64,000 bases of DNA from Ilumatobacteraceae bacterium (GCA_033344875.1 JAWPMO010000001.1:1575595-1639594), one strand, 5' to 3'. Numbered from the stretch's first letter, positions 34,821-44,403 are shown. Program-made: numbers and translations. The notes: generated by a model not told the origin, from the letters alone.

Positions 34821-36203
34821 TTGAGCACGCACGCAACCGGGTACCGGTCGCCCGTGCCCGATCACACCGAACGAACCGAACGATCCGACGCGCTGGTGAT
34901 GCTCGGCCTGACCGGCGACCTGGGTCGCAAGAAGTTGTTCCCTGCGATCTACGAACTGGCCGCCGACGACCGCCTCGATGGCCCCGTGATCGGCGTCGGA
35001 CGGTCCGACCACACCGACGGCGAGCTCCGCGAGATGTTCGAGGACGTACTCGACGACCACGAGCCGGCGGGCGGAGGCGACGTCGACCCGGACGTCGCCC
35101 GGTCCGTCGACCTCACCTATCTCGCCGGCGACTCCACCGAACAGGCGGTGTACGACGAGATGGCCGAGCGGCTGGAAGGACGGCGGCGTCCCCTCGTGTA
35201 CGCCGCCCTGCCGCCGGATCTGTTCGGCTCGGTCGCCTCGGGGATCGCCGCCGCCGATCTGCCGGACACCACCCGCCTGGTCGTCGAGAAGCCGTTCGGC
35301 GACGGGGCCGACGCCGCCCGCGCCCTCTACGCCGAGATCACGAACTCGATCGCGCCCGACCGGCTGTTCATCGTCGACCACTTCCTCGCCAAGGCCGCGA
35401 TCGAGAACATGTTGATCGTGCGAGCGGTGAACCCGCTGCTCCACAACTCGCTCGACGCGACCCACGTCGACGCGATCGACGTCATCATGCACGAGTCGGG
35501 CGGCGTCGACGGCCGAGGCTCGTTCTACGAAGGTGTCGGCGCCATCCAGGACGTCGTCCAGAACCACCTCCTGCAGATGCTGGCGATGGTCACGATGGAA
35601 CCCCCGGTCGACGACAGCGACGAGGCACATCATCGTGCCCGTCGCGATCTGCTCGCCGCCATCGAGCCGGTCCGGCCGACCGACGCCGTGCTCGGCCAAT
35701 ACCTCGGATATCGCGATCTCGACGATGTCGCCGACGACTCCGACGTCGAGACCTTCGTCTGGCTGTCGTTGTCGATCGACAACGACCGCTGGCGAGGTGT
35801 CCCCGTCTCGGTACGAACGGGCAAGCGTCTGCGAGAAGACCGAACCGAGGCGATCTTCCACCTCCGGAACACGTCGCCTCATCACTCGAACCACGGCAAT
35901 CGCGTCAGGTTCTCGGTCAAGCCTGCGGCCTCGCTGTCGATCGATCTCGACGTCATGGACTCCGAGACACACGAACCGAAGCCGACCAGCGTGATCGCCT
36001 GCGGACCCGCCGATCACGGCGAACTCGGCGACTACGCGGTCATGTTCGACAATGCGATGCGCGGCGAGACCCGGCACTTCGCCCAGATCGACGGCATCGT
36101 CGAAGCGTGGCGCGTGCTCGACCCACTGCTCGCCGACCCGCCTCCACTGCGCGAGTACGAACCGGGCTCGTCCGGGCCGTCCGCGTCTCCGTTCGACGCA
36201 TGA
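34821..36203 (+). CDS. zwf: Glucose-6-phosphate 1-dehydrogenase
   Basis: A 460-residue enzyme of the oxidative pentose phosphate pathway. The cofactor motif is LGLTGDLGRKKLF (28-40). The substrate motif reads VDHFLAKAAIENM near residue 185, a diverged version of RIDHYLGKE in which the first Arg is missing while His and Lys remain. The VVQNHLLQMLAMVTMEPP segment is typical of the family. The start is uncertain: TTG at 34821 or GTG at 34854. Its stop overlaps the GH15 start (ATGA), so glucose release and oxidation are translationally coupled. The divergence leaves room for a related sugar-phosphate substrate. Confidence 0.9.
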   Translation: MSTHATGYRSPVPDHTERTERSDALVMLGLTGDLGRKKLFPAIYELAADDRLDGPVIGVGRSDHTDGELREMFEDVLDDHEPAGGGDVDPDVARSVDLTYLAGDSTEQAVYDEMAERLEGRRRPLVYAALPPDLFGSVASGIAAADLPDTTRLVVEKPFGDGADAARALYAEITNSIAPDRLFIVDHFLAKAAIENMLIVRAVNPLLHNSLDATHVDAIDVIMHESGGVDGRGSFYEGVGAIQDVVQNHLLQMLAMVTMEPPVDDSDEAHHRARRDLLAAIEPVRPTDAVLGQYLGYRDLDDVADDSDVETFVWLSLSIDNDRWRGVPVSVRTGKRLREDRTEAIFHLRNTSPHHSNHGNRVRFSVKPAASLSIDLDVMDSETHEPKPTSVIACGPADHGELGDYAVMFDNAMRGETRHFAQIDGIVEAWRVLDPLLADPPPLREYEPGSSGPSASPFDA

Positions 36204-37984
36204 GCACCGACCTCGAGCGGTACGCCGCGATCGGCGACATGCGCACACTCGGCCTGGTCGACGACGGCGGGAGCCTCGACTGGTGGTGCTGGCCCCGATT
36301 CGACTCCCCGTCGGTGTTCGGCCGGCTACTCGACGACGACGGCGGACACTGGCAGATCGAGCCGACCGAGACCGTGGTCGCTCATCGGCACGTGTACCTG
36401 TCGGGCACGAACGTCCTCGTCACCCGGATGCACACCGAAACCGGCGTCTTGGAAATCGACGACCTGATGGCGGTCGGCGACACACGGTTGGTCATCCGCA
36501 GAGCACGCTGTGTTCGCGGCACCGTCGCTCTCCGGAGCACGATGATCGTCCGGCCCGACTACGGCCGGGCCGACGCACGCTTCTCCGAACGCGACGGCGA
36601 GATCCGGATCGACGTCGGCGAGGTACCACCGCTGGTCGCCACCGCTTCCGTGGAGCTCGCGATCGACGGCGACACCGTGCGAGGCGAGTGCGAGTTGGGT
36701 GAGGGCGAGAGCGCCTGGTTCACGCTGGGTGCCGACGGTCACACGGCACTCGACGTCGGCACCGTCATCGACGACACCGTCGACTACTGGCAACTCTGGA
36801 CCGCCCAGAGCACATACCGCGGCCGCTGGCGCGAAGCGGTCGAACGCTCGGCGCTCGTCTTGAAGCTCCTCACGTCGATCGAGACCGGTGGGCTGATCGC
36901 GGCCGGGACCACCAGCCTGCCCGAGGTGGCCGGCGGCGAGCGCAACTGGGACTACCGGTACGTCTGGATCCGCGACGCTGCGTTCACCCTGTACGCCTTC
37001 CTCGAGCTCGGCTACACGTCGGAAGCAGCGGCGTTCACCGAGTGGCTCACCGACCGCCTCGAGGCCTGCGCCGACCGATGTACAGCGACCGACCGCCCGC
37101 CGCTCTCGCCGCTCTACGACCTCGACGGCAACGACGACCTGGGCGAGACGAATCTCGACCATTGGAGCGGCTACGCCGACAGCCGCCCGGTCCGCATCGG
37201 CAACGCCGCCAGCAGCCAGGCACAGCTCGACATCTACGGCGAACTGATCGACTCGGTGTACATCGCCGACAAGCAGAGCGACGGCGTCAGCATCGCGACC
37301 TGGCGTCACGTGCGCACCCTCGTCGACTGGGTGGTCGATCACTGGGACGAGCCCGACGACGGCATGTGGGAGGCTCGCAGTGGCCCCCGTCGTTACACGT
37401 CGTCACTCCTCATGTGCTGGGTCGCCGTCGAACGGGCGATGCGCATGGCCCGTCGCCGCGGCAGACCCGGTGATCTGGTCACCTGGCAACGCGCCCGCGA
37501 CGAGATGCACGCCACGCTCGTCGACCGAGGCTTCTCCGACGACCTGCAGGCCTTCACCCAGACGCTCGACGGCGAGACCCTCGACGCCTCGATCCTGCTG
37601 ATGCCGCTGGTCAAGTTCATCGCCCCCACCGATCCGATGTGGCGCACCACGCTCGACGCCATCGGCAACGGGTTGGCGCACGGCCCGCTGGTCGACCGGT
37701 ACGACCCGTCCGTCACCGACGACGGGCTCGACGGGGACGAAGGCTCGTTCACGATCTGCTCGTTCTGGTACGTCGAGGCGATGAGCCGGAGCGGTCGGGT
37801 CGAGGAGGCCCGCCGCCACTTCGACCGACTCCTGACGTACGCCACGCCGACCGGTCTGTTCTCCGAGGAGATCGGGCCGAACGGCCGGCTGCTCGGCAAC
37901 TTCCCCCAGGCATTCACCCACCTGGCGCTGATCAGTGCCGCCGTCAGCCTGAACGAGACGCTCGAAGCAGGGAGCACGACATGA
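36200..37984 (+). CDS. GH15 family glucosidase (trehalase/glucoamylase type)
   Basis: A 594-residue glycoside hydrolase family 15 protein of the bacterial trehalase/glucoamylase-like group. An N-terminal beta domain (about 1-230, starting YAAIGDMRTLGLVDDGGS) precedes the alpha/alpha barrel. Catalytic segments are RNWDYRYVWIRDAAFTLYAF, the general-acid region DGDEGSFTICSFWYVE near 511-526, and the base region LFSEEIGPNG near 552-561. It releases glucose from trehalose or alpha-glucans. It overlaps zwf by 4 bases. It lacks a signal peptide, so it acts in the cytoplasm on internal trehalose or glycogen-type sugars. Confidence 0.92.
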   Translation: MSTDLERYAAIGDMRTLGLVDDGGSLDWWCWPRFDSPSVFGRLLDDDGGHWQIEPTETVVAHRHVYLSGTNVLVTRMHTETGVLEIDDLMAVGDTRLVIRRARCVRGTVALRSTMIVRPDYGRADARFSERDGEIRIDVGEVPPLVATASVELAIDGDTVRGECELGEGESAWFTLGADGHTALDVGTVIDDTVDYWQLWTAQSTYRGRWREAVERSALVLKLLTSIETGGLIAAGTTSLPEVAGGERNWDYRYVWIRDAAFTLYAFLELGYTSEAAAFTEWLTDRLEACADRCTATDRPPLSPLYDLDGNDDLGETNLDHWSGYADSRPVRIGNAASSQAQLDIYGELIDSVYIADKQSDGVSIATWRHVRTLVDWVVDHWDEPDDGMWEARSGPRRYTSSLLMCWVAVERAMRMARRRGRPGDLVTWQRARDEMHATLVDRGFSDDLQAFTQTLDGETLDASILLMPLVKFIAPTDPMWRTTLDAIGNGLAHGPLVDRYDPSVTDDGLDGDEGSFTICSFWYVEAMSRSGRVEEARRHFDRLLTYATPTGLFSEEIGPNGRLLGNFPQAFTHLALISAAVSLNETLEAGSTT

Positions 37985-38137
37985 TCGTCACGACCGTCGG
38001 GACCAGGTCGTCGTCGTGACCCGAGCGGCCGAGCACGCGCTCGATGGTGCCGGCATCGGCATCCCGTTCCCGATCCGAACGCTCGACGTGCCTCCCGGCT
38101 CGCCGCTCGCCCGGCTGGCGCACGGGAGACCTGAGAC
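37983..38137 (+). pseudogene. Remnant of an MscS-type channel C-terminus
   Basis: In one plus-strand frame, directly after the GH15 gene, the sequence reads RRDQVVVV, then EHALDGAGIGIPFPIRTLDV. The AGIGIPFPIRTL part is the characteristic C-terminal signature of small mechanosensitive channels. No start, channel helices or MscS beta domain precede it, because the GH15 gene ends at 37984, and the frame runs into the opposing ATPase gene. It looks like the leftover 3' end of a deleted gene. Confidence 0.45.
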
Positions 38138-39142
38138 TCAGTCGTCGGCGACGACGACGGGCACGTGTCCGGCCCGCATCGACGGCACGACGCGCGACCC
38201 GATCGCGATCCGGTCGAGATGCGACTGGAGCGACCGCACGGTGCCACCGGAGGGCAGACCCAACGTGTAGCACCAGCTCGAACCACGGAACTCGGCGGCA
38301 TCGACCGTCGCTGCCCCGTCGGGCTCGACCGAGAACGTCACGTCGTCGGGCCGGACCATCGCCATCGCCGACGGATCGGAGATGGCGGCGATGCCCGAGA
38401 TCTCGGCGGCCGCGACGCCCCACGGCAGGAAGCTCGCCTCGCCCATGAACGCCGCCACGAATCGATTGACCGGCTCGTGGAAGACGTGCTCCGGCGTGTC
38501 GATCTGCACGATCCGGCCGGCCTGCATCACCGCGACGCGGTCACCGACGGCCAGCGCCTCGTTCTGGTCGTGGGTCACCATGATCGCCGGCGTCGCGGTG
38601 GAGCGCAGGATGGCCGCGACGTCGTCGCGCACCCGCGCCCGAAGGTTCGGATCGAGGCTCGCGAAGGGCTCGTCCAGCAGCAGGAGCGCCGGGCGCGGGG
38701 CGAGTGCCCTGGCCAGCGCCACCCGCTGGCGTTCCCCACCCGACAGCTCGTGCGGGTACCGCTCGTCGTAGCCGGCCAGCCCGACGAGATCGAGCATCTC
38801 GGCGACGCGGGCCGTCCGGCCGCCGTCGCGGACGCCGAACCCGATGTTGCCGGCGACCGTCAGGTGCGGGAACAAGGCGTGCTCCTGGAAGACGAGTCCG
38901 ACACGGCGCCCCTCGGGAGGCACCGGACGACGTCCGTCGTCGACCACCCGACCACCGAGTTCGACGGTGCCGGTCTCGGTCGGTTGCAGACCGGCGAGGA
39001 TCCGCAGCAGGGTCGACTTGCCACAACCGCTCGGCCCGACGAGGGCCAGCAGTTCGTGATCGCCGAGCTCGAACGACACCTCGTCGACGGCGACCACGCC
39101 GTCGAAGCGCTTGGAGACACCGTGGACACGCAGCGACGTCAT
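38138..39142 (-). CDS. Ferric-iron-type ABC transporter ATPase (FbpC-like)
   Basis: A 334-residue ABC ATPase. Walker A is GPSGCGKST, the signature is LSGGERQRVALARALA, Walker B is LLLLDEPFASLD and the switch His is in VTHDQNEAL. A C-terminal regulatory (TOBE-like) domain covers about 235-334. It is the last gene of a four-gene minus-strand operon, and its ATG overlaps the permease stop by 4 bases. By family and by the neighbouring binding protein it powers uptake of ferric iron. An iron box at the operon head supports this. Confidence 0.92.
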   Translation of the reverse strand: MTSLRVHGVSKRFDGVVAVDEVSFELGDHELLALVGPSGCGKSTLLRILAGLQPTETGTVELGGRVVDDGRRPVPPEGRRVGLVFQEHALFPHLTVAGNIGFGVRDGGRTARVAEMLDLVGLAGYDERYPHELSGGERQRVALARALAPRPALLLLDEPFASLDPNLRARVRDDVAAILRSTATPAIMVTHDQNEALAVGDRVAVMQAGRIVQIDTPEHVFHEPVNRFVAAFMGEASFLPWGVAAAEISGIAAISDPSAMAMVRPDDVTFSVEPDGAATVDAAEFRGSSWCYTLGLPSGGTVRSLQSHLDRIAIGSRVVPSMRAGHVPVVVADD

Positions 39143-40776
39143 CGCGCGGCTCCGTCGAGTCGACGGGACAGCAGGAACACCGGGATCAGCGCGACCACGA
39201 TGATCGACAGGGCCGGGAGTGCCGCCTGCTCGTAGCGGGATTCCGACGCCAGGTTGAACACCCAGACCGGCAGCGTGTCGAAGCCGAGCGGACGGAGCAG
39301 CAGCACGATCGGCAGTTCCTTGAGCGCGTCGACGCCGACCAGGACGGCCGCCGAGAACAGCGACGCCTTCGCGAGTGGCACGTGCACGCGACGGGCCGTC
39401 TCGAGCGGGGCAGCGCCGAGCGTCCGCGCCGAGGCGGTCATCTCCTCGGGAACCTGTCCGACCCCCGATTCGACCGCGCTCAGACCTGGTGCCAAGAACC
39501 GGACGGTATAGGCGTAGACAAGCACCAGCAACGATCCGGTGGCCACGAAGCCCGGCAGGTCGAGGCCGATCGATTCGAGCCCGCCGTCGACGGCGACCAT
39601 CGTGAGGATCACGCCGATGCCGACCACCGGGCCGGGAACCGCGTACCCGACGGCGATCGCCCGGCTCGCCAACGAGGTGGCGCGGCGGCCACCGAAGCGG
39701 CGCGCGTTGGCGACGGTCACCGCGACCACGGTGCAGATCAGCACCGTGTAGAAGACCAGTTGGAGACTGTGCCAGAGGTAGCCCGGGTACTGGTCGAGCA
39801 GCGGTGTGCCCCGATCGCCGGCCTGTTCTCGGATGGCCCAGACCGACAGCTGCACGACCGGACCGACGAACGCAGCCACGACGATCGCTCCGCACACGGC
39901 GGTCGCAGCCCAGGACCGCCAGCCGGTGAGCGTTCGGCGTTCGATCCCGCCCGCTGCCCCACCCGACTGGCCGAAGCGGGCACGCCCGCGACCGACCCGC
40001 TCGAGTCCGATCGCGAGCAGCGCGAACCCCAGGACCAGTGTCGCGATCTCGCTGGCGGCGTTGCGGTCGTAGGTCCCGTTCCAGATCCGGAACACGCCGA
40101 CCGACACCGTGTCGACGCCGAAGTACTGCACGGTGGCGAAATCGGTCAGCGTCTCCATCATCACGACCGCGCCGCCGGCGGCGATCGCCGGCCGCACCAG
40201 CGGGAGCACGACCCGGCGCGCTGCTTCGGTCGGTCCGGCACCGAGTGTGCGGGCCGCGTGGTACGCACCGGCGGCCTGGTCGCGCAGCGCGGCCCGAGCG
40301 AGCAGGTAGACGTACGGGTACAGCACGAGCGTGAATGCAACGATGGCACCGGTGAGCGATTCGACCTCGGGGAACCAGGCATCGCGACCGAACCACGACC
40401 GCCAGGTGTCCTGGATCGGCCCGGTCCGCCCGAACGTCGACAACGTGAGGAACCCGAGGATGTAGCTCGGCATCGCGAACGGGAGGATCAGCATCCAACC
40501 GAACGTGCGAACACCGCGGAACTCGTAGGCGCTCACCAGCCAGGCGAGCCCGGTGCCGAGCACGACCGTGCCGACCGCGACTCCGACCAGCAGGATCGCC
40601 GTCGTGACGAGTTCACCCGGCAGGCGGGTCCGCCACTGCTGTGACCAGACATCGGGGCTGGGTCGCAGGATGCTCGCGGCGAGCATCGCGACCGGCACGA
40701 CGACCAGGAGAGCCGCGACGATCGAGGACAGCGACCAGCCCGCGGTTCCCGAGCGTCTCCCGAACGTCGATGCCAC
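39139..40776 (-). CDS. Ferric-iron-type ABC transporter permease (FbpB-like)
   Basis: A 545-residue permease made of two fused halves with about 12 membrane helices, as usual for FbpB/SfuB. Each half carries an EAA-type loop (ARTLGAGPTEAARRVVLPLVRPA in the first half, ARTLGAAPLETARRVHVPLAKA in the second). The GTG start lies 7 bases after the binding-protein stop, and the 3' end overlaps the ATPase start. It forms the membrane channel for iron delivered by the binding protein. Confidence 0.93.
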   Translation of the reverse strand: MASTFGRRSGTAGWSLSSIVAALLVVVPVAMLAASILRPSPDVWSQQWRTRLPGELVTTAILLVGVAVGTVVLGTGLAWLVSAYEFRGVRTFGWMLILPFAMPSYILGFLTLSTFGRTGPIQDTWRSWFGRDAWFPEVESLTGAIVAFTLVLYPYVYLLARAALRDQAAGAYHAARTLGAGPTEAARRVVLPLVRPAIAAGGAVVMMETLTDFATVQYFGVDTVSVGVFRIWNGTYDRNAASEIATLVLGFALLAIGLERVGRGRARFGQSGGAAGGIERRTLTGWRSWAATAVCGAIVVAAFVGPVVQLSVWAIREQAGDRGTPLLDQYPGYLWHSLQLVFYTVLICTVVAVTVANARRFGGRRATSLASRAIAVGYAVPGPVVGIGVILTMVAVDGGLESIGLDLPGFVATGSLLVLVYAYTVRFLAPGLSAVESGVGQVPEEMTASARTLGAAPLETARRVHVPLAKASLFSAAVLVGVDALKELPIVLLLRPLGFDTLPVWVFNLASESRYEQAALPALSIIVVALIPVFLLSRRLDGAAR

Positions 40777-40783
40777 GACGGGA

Positions 40784-41800
40784 TCAGCCGTAGCCGGCTT
40801 CGTCCATCAGGCGAACGGCGTCGGCGTTCAAGGCACCGAAGACCGAGGCATCGAGCGGGTCGCGCACGAAGTCGGTACCGAACTCACGCGTGATCAGCGG
40901 CTCGGGTGGGACCGACGGGTTGGCCGGGTACTCGTGGTTCGCACTGACGAGCACGTCCTGGCCCTCGGTGGCCAACCATTCGAGGAACTCCCGTGCGAGC
41001 TCTGGCTGCTTCGAGTACTTCGTCACGCCGCCGCCGGAGATGTTGACGTGGACACCGCGCCCGTCCTGGTCGGCCCAGACGAGTCCGACCGGGAAGTCAG
41101 GGTCTTCTTCGAGCATGCGGCCGAGGTAGTAGTGGTTGGTCACACCCACTTCGCAGAGCCCGTCGGCCAGCGACTCGAGGATCAACACGTCGTTGCTCAG
41201 GATCTCGGCGTTGTCGGACCAGCCCTCGACGACCCGGAGCGCTTCGTCGGGACCGAGGTTGGCGATCAGGCTGGCCACCAGTGACTGCTGGTACACGTTG
41301 GTGGAGTTCCGGAGACAGATCCGGTCCTTCCACTCGGGTTCGGCGAGTTCTTCGTACGTGGTGGGGACGTCGCTCTCGTCGAGGAGTTCGGTGTTGTAGA
41401 CGATCGTGCGAGCCCGGATCGTCAGGGCGTACCAGTAGCCGTCGGGGTCGCTCAGCTCGGCCGGGATCGCACTCTGCAGGATCTCGGAGTCGAGCGGCTG
41501 GAACAGGCCGTCGGCTGCCGCCGTCGCGAGGTTGCCGGCGTCGACCGTGATGTAGGCGTCGGCCTCGGTGTCTTCTCCCTCGGCCTCGATGCGCTCGCGG
41601 AGCGCACCGTCGTTCCCGGTCAGGAACTCGATGTTGACCCCGGTCTCGTCCTCGTAGAGCTCGAACGCCTTCTCGATGTTGTAGTGACGACCGCTGTACA
41701 CGTAGAGCGTGTCGCCGTCGCTCCCCGAACACGCCGTGATCGTCATCACCGCGCCGACGGCCACGGCACCGAGTCGAAGGGGACGACGGATCCTGTTCAC
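40784..41800 (-). CDS. Ferric-iron ABC transporter substrate-binding lipoprotein (FbpA/FutA-like)
   Basis: A 338-residue binding protein with a lipoprotein signal ending in TITAC (Cys24). The mature part starts LYVYSGRHY, typical of FbpA/FutA. The paired tyrosines in TNHYYLGRM correspond to the iron-coordinating Tyr residues of the family, and ISGGGVTKYSKQPELAREFLEWL is another family landmark. The GTG start has GAGG 7 bases upstream. It lies 9 bases after the 861-residue adenylation/acyltransferase gene, so the two are cotranscribed. Confidence 0.93.
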   Translation of the reverse strand: MNRIRRPLRLGAVAVGAVMTITACSGSDGDTLYVYSGRHYNIEKAFELYEDETGVNIEFLTGNDGALRERIEAEGEDTEADAYITVDAGNLATAAADGLFQPLDSEILQSAIPAELSDPDGYWYALTIRARTIVYNTELLDESDVPTTYEELAEPEWKDRICLRNSTNVYQQSLVASLIANLGPDEALRVVEGWSDNAEILSNDVLILESLADGLCEVGVTNHYYLGRMLEEDPDFPVGLVWADQDGRGVHVNISGGGVTKYSKQPELAREFLEWLATEGQDVLVSANHEYPANPSVPPEPLITREFGTDFVRDPLDASVFGALNADAVRLMDEAGYG

Positions 41801-41809
41801 GTGGCTACC

Positions 41810-44395
41810 TCAATGCTGCAATCGGGGGGTGGTGCTGGCGACTCGGGCGACGGGCTCGGGAGTGGCACGCCGCCACGACCATGCTTGTCGCCAGTTGTTC
41901 AGGGAGCCTAACGAACGCTCCGCGACGAACCACACGAGCACACCCGACACGATCGTCAGCACGTACGAGACCTCGCGGATGAAGACCAGGCGATAGAGCG
42001 GCCAGATCGTGAAGTGCGACACGTAGATCCACATGCTGGCGGCGGCGAGCGTGCCGACGATCCGCACCGACCAGCGAGGCACGGGCAACTCACGCACCCA
42101 CACCAGCACGACGAGCAACACCAGGATTCGCCACTCGCGGGCTGCGGTGTGGAAGTAGCCGAGCACGGTGGCGAGGGCGACGATCGACGTCAGCGACCGC
42201 TGCCACCACGTCGTCGACCGCTGGATCAGCCAGCCGAGCGCGAAGAACCAGGCGACCCCGTGGGTGCGGAACCGGAGGTTGTACCACTCCCCCATGTACG
42301 CCCACTCCATGCGAAACACGAGGGCGAGACCGAGGGCGGCCAGCGGGACCAGGTAGGCGAACCGCCGATCCATGCGCCGGACGGCCGGAACGATCGTCAG
42401 CAGCGACGCCAGCAGCACCAGGTGGACGAACACCTCGATGAACCAGAAGTGCCAGTGGTCGTCGGCGTGTGACGAGGGTCCGACGTAGTTGTTGACCAGC
42501 AGCAACGTGCCGACGCTGTACGAACCGAACACGGTCATCCCGACCGCGACCCAGACCATCGTGGGGACCGCCGCCCGCCCGGCCGTGCGGAGCCCGGCGC
42601 GGATTCGCTCGCCGGGCGACGGCAGCGGGGCCATGAACCGGGCGAGGTTGTATCCGGCGACCGCCAGCAGGGTGTGGGCACCCCCGGGAACGTGGCGGAC
42701 ACGCATGTGCGTGGCCACCACGAGGCAGATGCCGATCGCCCGCAACGCGACCGTCGTGTCGAGTCGGGCCCACCTGCGGCGCGGCACCGCTGCGGCTGCG
42801 AGCGTCGAGATCGGTTGGAGGTGCCAGTCGGACGGCAGCTGACCGAGGGTCGCTTCCAGGCGGATCGAACACTCGACGTAGCTCAGCGAGTCGCCGCCGA
42901 GGGAGACGAACGTGTCGGTGTCGTCGACCCGAGCGACGCCGAGGACCGCCGCGAAGATCGCCGCGACGGACCCGTCGGAACCGGTCGATGTGGAGGGCTG
43001 CTCGTCCGCTGCGGCGACGTCGATGCCGGCGTCGGTCGCCAACATCGTGGCCTGGTCGACCTTGTCGGACGCCGTCCGCGGGATGGGGCGGTCGTGGACC
43101 CGGCAGCAGTGTCCGGGCAGCCCGGTCACCGCCGAGAGCCGTTCGGCGACCTCGGCGGGGTCGGACCCCGGGGCGAAGACCACCACCCGGTCGTCGTCCC
43201 CGGCGACCGCCAACGCGCCGGCGGTGTGAGGTGCGAGCTGCGACTCGACCTCGTCGAGATCGATCCGGAGCCCGAACGGCTTCACGAAGCGGGATCGCCG
43301 GCCGACGATCTCGTAGACGTCGTCCTCGGCGTGATACCTGGCGAGGTCGCCGGTCGCCAGTTCGTCGAGCGTGTGGCCGAGCGCCAGGTCGTCGAGTTCG
43401 CCCGCGTAGCCCATCATCACGTTGGCGCCGCGGTACACGAGTTCACCGACATCGCCGGGTTGCCCGTCGACCGGGCGCAGCTCGAGCGACCCGCCGGGGA
43501 TCGGTCGCCCGATCGCCGAGGGCCGACGCAGGGTCAGCTCCGGCGGCAGATAGGCGATGCGCGCGGTCGCCTCGGTCTGCCCGTACATCACCACGAACTC
43601 GGCGCCCCACCCGGCGACCCGCTCGGCCCACCTCGTCACGGCCTCGGGTGCCATGCGGCCGCCCGCCTGGGTGAGCAGTCGCAGCGACGAGGCGGCCAGC
43701 TCGTCGGGTGACGCCCGGTCGAGCATCTCGTAGGTGTGTGGCACGCCGGCGAGGTTGGTGACGCCGTGCTCGAACAGGGCGGTGCGGAAACAGGGGTCGA
43801 CGACGGATGTGTCGGTGAGCACGACGCTCGCTCCCACCAGCAGATGCGAATGCAGCACCGACAGGCCGTAGCAATAGTGGAGCGGCAGCGAGGTGATGCC
43901 GCGGTCGTCGGGCGTCAGCCGCAGGTAGTCGGCGATCGACTCGGCGTTGCTGAGCAGGTTGCGATGCGAGAGTCGGGCGAGCTTGGGGCTCCCGGTCGAC
44001 CCGGATGTGCTCACCAGGATCGCGAGATCAGGGTGCAGTTCGACCTGCGCCGTCTCGCACTGTGTGATCTCGACCACCTCGTCGGTGGCGACGACGACGG
44101 CCCCCACCGGCCAGGCCTCGGACAGCCGGTCGCCGTGGGACCCGGCGAGCAGCGGGACGTGACCCGACTCGATGAGCGCGAGGTAGGTGACGACGAACTC
44201 GATCGAGTGGTCACCGGTCAGGGTCACGATCGACCGTGCGGGCAGGGCCACGTCGGCTCGTCGAGCGTCGACCAGCGCCGCCAGCTCGGAGAAGGTGACG
44301 TGTCGATCACCCGACACGAGGGCAGGTCGATGCGGCGAGCCAGCGCCGGCGAGCAGTATGCCGGACAGCGTGGCGGTCGACGTCGAGGCGCGCAT
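41810..44395 (-). CDS. Adenylation - carrier protein - membrane acyltransferase-3 fusion
   Basis: An 861-residue protein in three parts. Residues 1-450 form an AMP-forming ligase: A3 motif TSGSTGSPK (130-138), A5 YGQTEAT (271-277), A7 TGDL (348-351), A8 with Lys372 and GLRIDLDEVE, and the A10 catalytic Lys445. Residues about 475-535 form a carrier domain with LGGDSLSY, pantetheinylated at Ser503. Residues 545-840 are an acyltransferase-3 membrane domain of about ten helices with the RX10H motif Arg552-His563. No condensation, thioesterase or reductase domain is present. The pocket segment LHYCYGLSVLHSHL resembles acyl-acid ligases, and the Asp that holds amino-acid amines is not evident. The likely role is to activate a carboxylic acid, load it on the carrier and pass it to a membrane acceptor. 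It leads an iron-transporter operon with an iron box at its promoter. Confidence 0.88.
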   Translation of the reverse strand: MRASTSTATLSGILLAGAGSPHRPALVSGDRHVTFSELAALVDARRADVALPARSIVTLTGDHSIEFVVTYLALIESGHVPLLAGSHGDRLSEAWPVGAVVVATDEVVEITQCETAQVELHPDLAILVSTSGSTGSPKLARLSHRNLLSNAESIADYLRLTPDDRGITSLPLHYCYGLSVLHSHLLVGASVVLTDTSVVDPCFRTALFEHGVTNLAGVPHTYEMLDRASPDELAASSLRLLTQAGGRMAPEAVTRWAERVAGWGAEFVVMYGQTEATARIAYLPPELTLRRPSAIGRPIPGGSLELRPVDGQPGDVGELVYRGANVMMGYAGELDDLALGHTLDELATGDLARYHAEDDVYEIVGRRSRFVKPFGLRIDLDEVESQLAPHTAGALAVAGDDDRVVVFAPGSDPAEVAERLSAVTGLPGHCCRVHDRPIPRTASDKVDQATMLATDAGIDVAAADEQPSTSTGSDGSVAAIFAAVLGVARVDDTDTFVSLGGDSLSYVECSIRLEATLGQLPSDWHLQPISTLAAAAVPRRRWARLDTTVALRAIGICLVVATHMRVRHVPGGAHTLLAVAGYNLARFMAPLPSPGERIRAGLRTAGRAAVPTMVWVAVGMTVFGSYSVGTLLLVNNYVGPSSHADDHWHFWFIEVFVHLVLLASLLTIVPAVRRMDRRFAYLVPLAALGLALVFRMEWAYMGEWYNLRFRTHGVAWFFALGWLIQRSTTWWQRSLTSIVALATVLGYFHTAAREWRILVLLVVLVWVRELPVPRWSVRIVGTLAAASMWIYVSHFTIWPLYRLVFIREVSYVLTIVSGVLVWFVAERSLGSLNNWRQAWSWRRATPEPVARVASTTPRLQH

Positions 44396-44403
44396 CGCGC
44401 TGA

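Noticed and set aside
41890-41915. A GCCTAACG motif near the 3' end of the fusion gene as a second iron box before the iron transporter
   Set aside because: Only one half-site is present, it lies inside the coding sequence, and the transporter genes are closely spaced with the fusion gene.
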